Origin: DGNJ01 sp002388905
GTDB lineage: Bacteria; Pseudomonadota; Gammaproteobacteria; Pseudomonadales; Porticoccaceae
NCBI GenBank assembly: GCA_036843405.1
Contig: DAITSJ010000007.1
Span: 70,401-134,400, forward strand
DNA length: 64,000 bases
Reading direction: 5' to 3'
A model generated the notes under the pieces. That model saw only the letters and a program-made list of their open reading frames with translations. It was not told the origin of the DNA and searched no databases. A program made the translations under genes and the position numbers. Positions 61,147 through 64,000 of the stretch are shown piece by piece; position 1 is the stretch's first letter, and the number at the start of each line of letters is the position of its first letter.

Positions 61147-61397
61147 TCTTTGGCGTTCCAGGGGCTGACAAAGCTGAAGCTGTACAAATCCGGGGAAGCT
61201 ACGGAATTAAGGTTTTAACACCCAGTGTTCACTGTGGTAGATCTACCCGGAAATTGCTTTATAGACGTGATAACCAGCATTAGGAATGCCGTCATTATAG
61301 CTAACTGTATTGCAGTTACTTTGGTAAGCAGGCGCGATAGGCCTGCTTGAAATTTGTAGGTCCTAAAATCCTAGTCTTTAACATGGAAGGGGTAGTT

Positions 61398-63908
61398 ATG
61401 AATAAGAGTTTCAAGGCGATAAAACTCACCACGCTGATAACAGCAGCCGGATTATCCATCGCATCGCAGGGAGCGCCTCTCGAGGAAATCGTCGTTACAG
61501 CGCAGAAACGCGAGCAGAGCATGCAGGATGTGCCGATTTCCATAGAGGTACTCACCGGCGACATTCTCAAGACCACGAAGATCGATTCCGCCGAGGACCT
61601 GGCGCTGTCGACCCCGTCGATAAACTTCCAGAAGGGGTTTGCGCCTTCCGCAACGACGCTGGGGATCCGGGGGCTGACAACTTTCAACCAGGAGTGCTGC
61701 CTGTCTCCCAGTGTGTCCATGGTAATCGATGGCGTGCCAGTGCAGCGGGCATCAGAGTTCCTCAACCGTCTGGGCGACGTTGAACGCATCGAGATTCTGC
61801 GCGGGCCCCAGGGCACGCTTTTCGGGCGAAATGCGACAGCGGGTGCCATCAACCTGGTCAGGAAAAAGCCCACCGAAAATTTCGAGGGGCAGATGGAAGT
61901 TACAGTCACGGACGATGATGAAACCACCGTGCGGGGTATGGTTAGCGGGCCCCTCGGGGAGAATGTGCGTGGCCGGCTTGTGGGGTACCACAGCAAGCTC
62001 GATGATTACGTGGATAATTTCCATCCCGTCACCTCCGATGTCGGCGGCGAGGAATCCTACGGCGTACTGGGCAAGCTCGATATCGACATAACCGACGATG
62101 TCAACCTGCTGCTTACCGCCGAGTATACCGAGCAGAATATCGACCTGTCCTCCAGTGTCACCACGATCGTTTCCGGTACGCCGGGCGTTCCCAGCGCATT
62201 GGGGCCGGCCGGAGCGACATTCGGCAACCTGCGCCTCAGGGCCCTGGGCAATGGCGACCCCGCACTGGGCGCCGCCATTGTCGATGATACTTTCGATATC
62301 AATGAAAACCAGAAAGCCAGGGCTGATAGCGAAAACTGGGGTATCACCGCGGACCTGTCCTGGCGTCTGGGCAACAATCTCACCTTGAAATCGATCACAG
62401 CCTTCAGGGATTTTGATTTCGGCAGTAACCCCGATGTCGATGCCTCCCCCGCGGACCCGCAGAACACCTGGAGCATGCCCATCGTTGGCGTTCCCCAGAC
62501 CGATCGCAGCCCGGCGCCAAGAGGTTACCTCTCGTTTTACGATACCGGTTATTTCACCGAGGAACTCCGCTTGGAAGGCTCCAGTGAGGGAGTCGACTGG
62601 GTTGTCGGGGGGTTCTACCAGCACTTTGAGGAGGATTCCCTCAACGAAGCCGGCCTGATGGTGGTCGACTACTTCTTCGAGCCCGATATCCCCGCGCCGT
62701 TCCGGCCTTTCTATAGCGACGGCATCGATGGCAATAATTACTACTTTACGTTGCCGGCCGTGGATTCCCATGCCGAGTTCGACAGTTATGCCGTATTCGG
62801 GGATGTCACCTTCCAGGTCACCGAGAGTGTCGAGATCTTTGCCGGCCTGCGCTGGTCCTGGCAGGACATGGATCTCGACTTTCTGCGCAACGACTGGGTC
62901 GGCCCCGCGGGTAGCTGGAATGGCGTGACCTTGAGCCCGTCTCCGTTCTTCGATAACAGCAACCCCGACTTCGTCCTGGTTGATGGCGACGCGCTTTTGG
63001 CCAATCCGCTCTATGCCGGCTTCCAGAGTACCACCGCGTTCACCCGCGAGGATCGCTCCGAGGACTGGTCCGGGCGCATCGGTGCAAGCTGGGATATCAA
63101 TCCGGACTTTAATGTCTACGCATCGGCTTCCCGCGGCTTTGTCGCCGCCGGTGCCAATGTCGGCCGGGTCACATTCCGCGATAATGCCATCCTCGAACCG
63201 AGTGTTTCCGAAGCCTACGAGCTGGGCTTTAAAAGCACCCTGCTGGAAGGCGCAATGCGCCTGAACGGTGCGTTGTTCTGGCAGGAAACCACCGATCTCC
63301 AGACCACACGCCTGATTCCCGGTCAGGTGACCACCGAGGCCTTTAACGCGGGGACCCTGACAGCCCAGGGTGTGGAGCTCGATTTGACCTGGGCGGCCAC
63401 CAATAACCTCAGGTTCACCGGTTCCATGACCTACCTGGATACCGAAATGAGTGACCTGATCCAGCCCTGTTATCCCGGCCAGACCCCGGCCCAGGGCTGT
63501 ACCATCGACAATGATGGCAACGGCCTGCCGGACAGTCAGGACCTCGATGGCGAGGATTCCCCCAACGCGCCGGAGTTGTCCTATCGCGTCAACGCGCGGT
63601 ACGATCTGCCGCTTCGGGAAATGCCCTTCGATGCCTACTTTATGGTCACCTATACCTGGAAGGACGATACCCAGTTCCGCTTCAATCAGGATCCCTTCAC
63701 CGTTCAGGAAGCCTACGGCGTGACCGATATGTTTATAGGTATTACCGACAGGGAAGGGCGCTACGAGATGCAGATTTTCGGCAAGAATGTCTTCGATGAG
63801 GATTATGTTGCCGGCAAGGATTCCTCCGAACCCACTATCGGGCGTGTGTTCAGCCGGATCGGCCGCTTCGAACCCTACTACGGTATGAAGCTGACCTACA
63901 ATTTTTAA
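61398..63908 (+). CDS. TonB-dependent outer-membrane receptor
   Basis: This 836-residue protein starts at the ATG after a GGAAGGGG ribosome-binding site. It has a signal peptide (about 25 residues), a TonB box 'EIVVTAQKR' near residue 30, and a plug with 'RGPQGTLFGRNATAGAI'. The barrel ends in 'YYGMKLTYNF' with the C-terminal Phe typical of outer-membrane barrels. The plug carries a 'QECCLSPSVSMVIDGVP' cysteine pair. It is less similar to the receptors at 27336 and 54314 than these are to each other. It probably imports a related bulky compound, under control of the paired operators. Confidence 0.94.
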   Translation: MNKSFKAIKLTTLITAAGLSIASQGAPLEEIVVTAQKREQSMQDVPISIEVLTGDILKTTKIDSAEDLALSTPSINFQKGFAPSATTLGIRGLTTFNQECCLSPSVSMVIDGVPVQRASEFLNRLGDVERIEILRGPQGTLFGRNATAGAINLVRKKPTENFEGQMEVTVTDDDETTVRGMVSGPLGENVRGRLVGYHSKLDDYVDNFHPVTSDVGGEESYGVLGKLDIDITDDVNLLLTAEYTEQNIDLSSSVTTIVSGTPGVPSALGPAGATFGNLRLRALGNGDPALGAAIVDDTFDINENQKARADSENWGITADLSWRLGNNLTLKSITAFRDFDFGSNPDVDASPADPQNTWSMPIVGVPQTDRSPAPRGYLSFYDTGYFTEELRLEGSSEGVDWVVGGFYQHFEEDSLNEAGLMVVDYFFEPDIPAPFRPFYSDGIDGNNYYFTLPAVDSHAEFDSYAVFGDVTFQVTESVEIFAGLRWSWQDMDLDFLRNDWVGPAGSWNGVTLSPSPFFDNSNPDFVLVDGDALLANPLYAGFQSTTAFTREDRSEDWSGRIGASWDINPDFNVYASASRGFVAAGANVGRVTFRDNAILEPSVSEAYELGFKSTLLEGAMRLNGALFWQETTDLQTTRLIPGQVTTEAFNAGTLTAQGVELDLTWAATNNLRFTGSMTYLDTEMSDLIQPCYPGQTPAQGCTIDNDGNGLPDSQDLDGEDSPNAPELSYRVNARYDLPLREMPFDAYFMVTYTWKDDTQFRFNQDPFTVQEAYGVTDMFIGITDREGRYEMQIFGKNVFDEDYVAGKDSSEPTIGRVFSRIGRFEPYYGMKLTYNF

Positions 63909-63922
63909 GTTTCCCTGAGACT

Positions 63923-63951
63923 AAAAAGCCCGCTTCGCAGCGGGCTTTTTT
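63923..63951 (+). terminator. Intrinsic terminator of the third TonB receptor
   Basis: GCCCGCT (63928-63934) pairs with AGCGGGC (63939-63945) around TCGC, preceded by A5 and followed by T6. Confidence 0.9.
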
Positions 63952-64000
63952 ATGGTGCGCCAGGCATGGCGCGTAGCGCCTTGACGGGCGCTGTTCCGGT

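Overview
The window is GC-rich, densely coding bacterial DNA. It suggests a marine-type gammaproteobacterium (Halieaceae or Spongiibacteraceae-like). The grounds are the glcD-glcE pair, the SusC-less TonB receptors carrying an 'EIVVTA' box, the many short-chain dehydrogenases and acyl-CoA enzymes, and the MITE-like palindrome. This placement is inference; no rRNA, tRNA or other taxonomic marker is present. No CRISPR array or phage region was seen.

Layout. (1) 1-2503, minus strand: glycolate oxidase subunits glcD and glcE, the latter cut by the window edge. (2) 2748-4339: a TetR-family regulator and a crotonase. (3) 8854-4657, minus: a tightly coupled SDR / acyl-CoA dehydrogenase / acyl-CoA dehydrogenase / epoxide hydrolase operon. 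(4) 9012-20789, plus: a luciferase-like flavin oxidoreductase, then a long beta-oxidation operon (crotonase, thiolase, CoA-transferase-like protein, FadB-like bifunctional enzyme, thiolase, alpha/beta hydrolase, crotonase, MaoC hydratase) and an MFS transporter. (5) 21004-36292: an esterase locus with three tannase-family esterases, one hydrolase with a PKD-like tail, a type-B carboxylesterase, an amidase and an SDR around a TonB-dependent receptor. (6) 36735-48138: an iron-type alcohol dehydrogenase, a double GntR regulator, then a P450 / aldehyde dehydrogenase / rubredoxin / SDR / luciferase-like / class II aldolase series. (7) 48208-53485, minus: an MDR reductase, a VOC protein, an SDR, a DUF1214-type protein and a sulfotransferase. 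(8) 54314-63908, plus: two TonB receptors flanking an SDR, a Rieske oxygenase and an amidohydrolase.

How it fits together (inference): TonB receptors import a bulky ester or conjugate. Exported esterases release the acyl or alcohol parts. P450, Rieske and flavin enzymes oxidise the core, dehydrogenases carry alcohols to acids, and the acyl-CoA enzymes shorten the product to acetyl-CoA-type units. No acyl-CoA ligase, ferredoxin or ferredoxin reductase was found here, so the pathway needs partners elsewhere.

The strongest unexplained signal is a repeated 19-bp palindrome, AACTGAC-N5-GTCAGTT. It lies upstream of genes in nearly every block except the esterase locus, from glcD/TetR at one end to the third TonB receptor at the other, and implies one shared regulator for these separate operons. 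Other items of note are an MITE-like palindrome, a degraded ISL3-type transposase, a structured RNA-like tract that may be the 5' end of a group II intron, a CoA-transferase homologue lacking the usual catalytic Glu, and a tandem-duplicated GntR regulator.
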